The translations under genes and the position numbers were made by a program. A DNA stretch of 64,000 bases from Euglena gracilis. Taxonomy: Eukaryota; Euglenida; Euglenophyceae; Euglenales. Shown here in pieces: positions 61,130 through 64,000 of this stretch; position 1 is the first letter of the stretch; each line of letters begins with the position of its first letter. Location of the stretch: assembly GCA_039621445.1 (NCBI GenBank), contig CP154955.1:39192426-39256425 (forward strand), written 5' to 3'. The notes beneath the pieces are model-generated. The model had not been told where the DNA came from and did not search any database. It saw nothing but the letters and a program-made list of their open reading frames with translations.

Positions 61130-61240
61130 ATTGGGCGGGTGACAATTTCCCGGGATGACAATTTGGCTGGCACAAAGGGGGTGACAATTGCCCGGGGCGT
61201 CAATTGCCCGGGGGCGTCAATTGCCCTGGAGGGCGCGGGT
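61130..61240. repeat. GGGCGTCAATTGCC-type short tandem repeats
   Basis: TGACAATT(T/G)(C/G)CCGGG and GCGTCAATTGCCCGG units recur five or six times with variation. No coding role seen. Confidence 0.7.
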
Positions 61241-61542
61241 AAGATCTGGTGATCTCCAAGGGCATGCGACATTCACTATTTGCCATGAAATCTTCAGTAC
61301 CACATAAAAATAAATGCAATGAAGAAGACAATCCGTGTCCATGATCCATTGTTGTTTTGCGCATAAACACAAATGTACTTTGTGTTTTGAAAAACATCAT
61401 TGCCGTGGCTTTCATGTCGCCGTTGTGAACTTTTTTCCCCGAATTCAAGAACGTGTGGAACGCCCTCACGCCATTTAAAGCCGAGCTTTTCAATGGACGT
61501 TCACTTTACCAAATGGAAAAATAACTTTTTTGCGAGAGATCG

Positions 61543-62725
61543 TTGGTTGTTCCAATGAAACGGGTCAATGACGTTTTTGCAATGGTGTCATGTGAACAAT
61601 GGCCATCAGGACCGACCGGAAAGCATTGCTATTTTTTGAGGTACTTCTTTCTGGAGAAATCCAAAAGTGAAATGATGAGTTTGTGCAAAGATTTTTTACG
61701 AGGATGTGAGATTTGCCTTCGGTCAAAGCCAAACAATGCCCCCCCGACAAAAGTTTTTGATGTCTTCAATGCCCATTCCTCAATTGCCCAAACAAACTTT
61801 TGTACATTGACTTTGTGGCCATGGGCAATTCAGATTCTTTCAACTATGTCCTAGTGATGGCAGATGCATTGACAAGATTCGTTCGAATTATTCTGTGCAA
61901 CAAGAATATCACCGGGAAGGGTCCTCTCAAATTGATCATGCAAAAGTGGATCTCTCAATATGGGAAACCGCGGGAAATTTTGAGCGACAACGACGTACGT
62001 TTTTCCTCCAAAATGGGATTTTATCAAAAAGCTTTCCATTCCCTTGGAATTGATGTGAAGTTCTCCCTTCCAACACATCCCGAGTCCAATGGAATTTGTG
62101 AGCAAGTCAATCCAGCTTTTGTGCAACATTTGAGAATTCTCTCGACGCAATTGCAAACCGTCAAGTGGCCCATTGTTCCCTTTGTGGTATGGATTATGAA
62201 CTCACAAGTTTCACCACAAACCGATTTTACCCCCAGTGAATTGTTCCTTGGGAAGGACTCATGGAAATTTGATGCAACGATTGAACCCCGATTACATCCC
62301 ACCGTTGAGCCATTGGGTGGAGGAGCATTAAAAATGCTTGCAAAGACTTGCACATATCCGGGAGGTTGCCAACAGAAGGGCAAACCGTTTTCGCATTCAA
62401 ACCTTGTTCCAAAAAGGGTGAATATGTTTTGGTCCACAAGAGTTGTTGGCCCCTACCGAAGATGAAAAAGATTGAGTCGCCATGGTTGGGTCCATATCAA
62501 ATCATTTCGGTACGACACAACACATTGAAAATTGCCGTTTCACCGCATTTGGGAGGTTTCACTGACGTGGCAATGGATCAAAATGAAAAGGTGGTCGGAA
62601 TTGATTGAGGTGGGTGATGACCCTCCAAATGAGAACGAAATGTCCGATCTTTTGGAAGAGGAAAAGGAATTGGAAATGGATGTGGACAAGGAGGAAATGA
62701 AAAAGATGATTTCAATGTGAGAAAA
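61543..62725 (+). pseudogene. Ty3/gypsy-type retrotransposon integrase, frameshifted
   Basis: Plus-strand pieces of a retrotransposon integrase lie in order but in different frames. First the HHCC zinc-binding region (a CHVNNGH piece, then FLRGCEICLRSKPNN). Next the DDE catalytic core: YIDFVAMGNSDSFNYVLVMA with the first Asp, EILSDNDVRF with the second Asp, and THPESNGICEQVN with the Glu. Last a C-terminal part with GEYVLVHKSCWPLPK and SPWLGPYQIISVRHNTLKIA. Frame changes are visible near 61.64, 61.80 and 62.40 kb, so the copy is inactive. No reverse transcriptase or RNase H is seen upstream, so it is also 5'-truncated. Integrase inserts the element's DNA copy into the host genome. Confidence 0.9.
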
Positions 62726-62752
62726 TTTTAAAGCAATTTTTCCCAAGGATGG

Positions 62753-62890
62753 CGGTTTTTGCCCCAATGGGAAGGATACCCCGTTTCGGCAAGGACATGG
62801 GAGCCATTGAAAAGCTTTATACTTCCAGAAGGGAAGTTGAACGAGCCGTTTGTGGAGTATTGTGAAGAGAGGGCCTATCCGAACTTTTGA
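62753..62890 (+). pseudogene. Chromodomain at the end of the retrotransposon polyprotein
   Basis: The plus strand reads RFLPQWEGYPVSARTWEPLK then SFILPEGKLNEPFVEYCEER and a TGA at 62888. WxGYPxSxxTWEPLxxF....(N)xxVxxY is the chromodomain pattern of chromovirus integrases, which guides insertion to particular chromatin. A stop and a frame change separate it from the integrase C-terminal part. Confidence 0.75.
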
Positions 62891-62917
62891 AGAGAGCCAA
62901 GGAGATGGCTCGCAAGT

Positions 62918-62931
62918 AAAAGGGGGCGGTG
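62918..62931 (+). other. Possible polypurine tract and 3' LTR start
   Basis: AAAAGGGGGCGG is followed directly by TGGGACACG, and lies 28 bases after the chromodomain stop. A purine tract next to TG is how a 3' LTR begins. The 5' LTR is not in the window, so this cannot be checked here. Confidence 0.4.
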
Positions 62932-63277
62932 GGACACGCACGCCCACGCAACGCCCAAACCACCCTGGAGGATGGCCCAATTTTTCCAGGGCCAAGGGAC
63001 AAGAGACCCAAAGGGGGAGAAAGACGAAAGAGAATGCGCGTGCACAACCAGAAAGCTCCACCGAATGAGAAAGAGCACTCTCGCAAAACTCAATGAGGTG
63101 CTCATGTTGAGTTTGCACCACAAAAGAGGTAAAGCCAAAGAGTAGCAACGAGACCTTGACAAGGCTCGGCTTGAACCAAGAACCAAGACAACCACCGACC
63201 AACCAACCCAACCGCCAATTATCAGTATGAGGCCATTACTCTGAAATTTCCCGCCATTCCTATTTTTTGGGGTCTAT

Positions 63278-63985
<708 letters not shown>

Positions 63986-64000
63986 AACACCTTGAGTTTT

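Overview
This is nuclear DNA from a eukaryote with a large, repeat-rich genome. The genes are short exons (about 70-220 bp) separated by long spliceosomal introns. Most junctions I can place are GT-AG with matching reading phase, and a few may be GC-AG. There are no bacterial-style operons. Telomere-type TTAGGG tracts, long microsatellites, runs of G or C and many short inverted-repeat transposons fill the space. A gene with octotricopeptide/FASTK-like helical repeats (a type expanded in algae for organelle RNA work) and a chromodomain Ty3/gypsy retrotransposon suggest a unicellular alga or related protist. I cannot name the species.

Layout. About 0.07-8 kb, minus strand: exons of an OPR/FASTK-like organelle RNA-binding gene that continues past the left edge. 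8-13 kb: mostly simple repeats and unassigned open frames. 13.3-17.5 kb, minus: a six-exon type I membrane protein with a signal peptide, an MRH (mannose 6-phosphate receptor homology) domain, a transmembrane helix and a short sorting tail. 21.3-22.3 kb, minus: a small Dabb (stress-responsive A/B barrel) gene. 22.7-37.1 kb and 40.9-58.3 kb: a direct segmental duplication, each unit holding one copy of an ADP-ribosylglycohydrolase-like gene (ARH-B and ARH-A) in eight or nine exons on the minus strand. 37.1-40.9 kb, between the units: a hAT-type zinc-finger fragment and a non-autonomous hAT-like element. 60-63 kb: a decayed retrotransposon end (integrase zinc finger, DDE core, C-terminal domain, chromodomain), followed by about 700 bp of (GT)n.

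The most informative signal comes from comparing the two duplicated units. Copy A carries insertions with terminal inverted repeats and 8-bp target duplications, and copy B still shows the empty sites. One insertion sits on the 5' edge of exon 6 of ARH-A. Copy B has lost seven residues from a glycine-rich loop. The donor site of exon 7 differs between the copies. At least five families of short elements with 8-bp target duplications are visible. One family (termini GGCA) sits in TA-rich microsatellites and carries TTAGGG-like motifs. Several elements end within about 0-50 bp of an exon border, which is reminiscent of intron-generating (introner-like) elements.

All exon borders were read by eye from splice dinucleotides, reading phase and family resemblance. 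No alignment or search was run.
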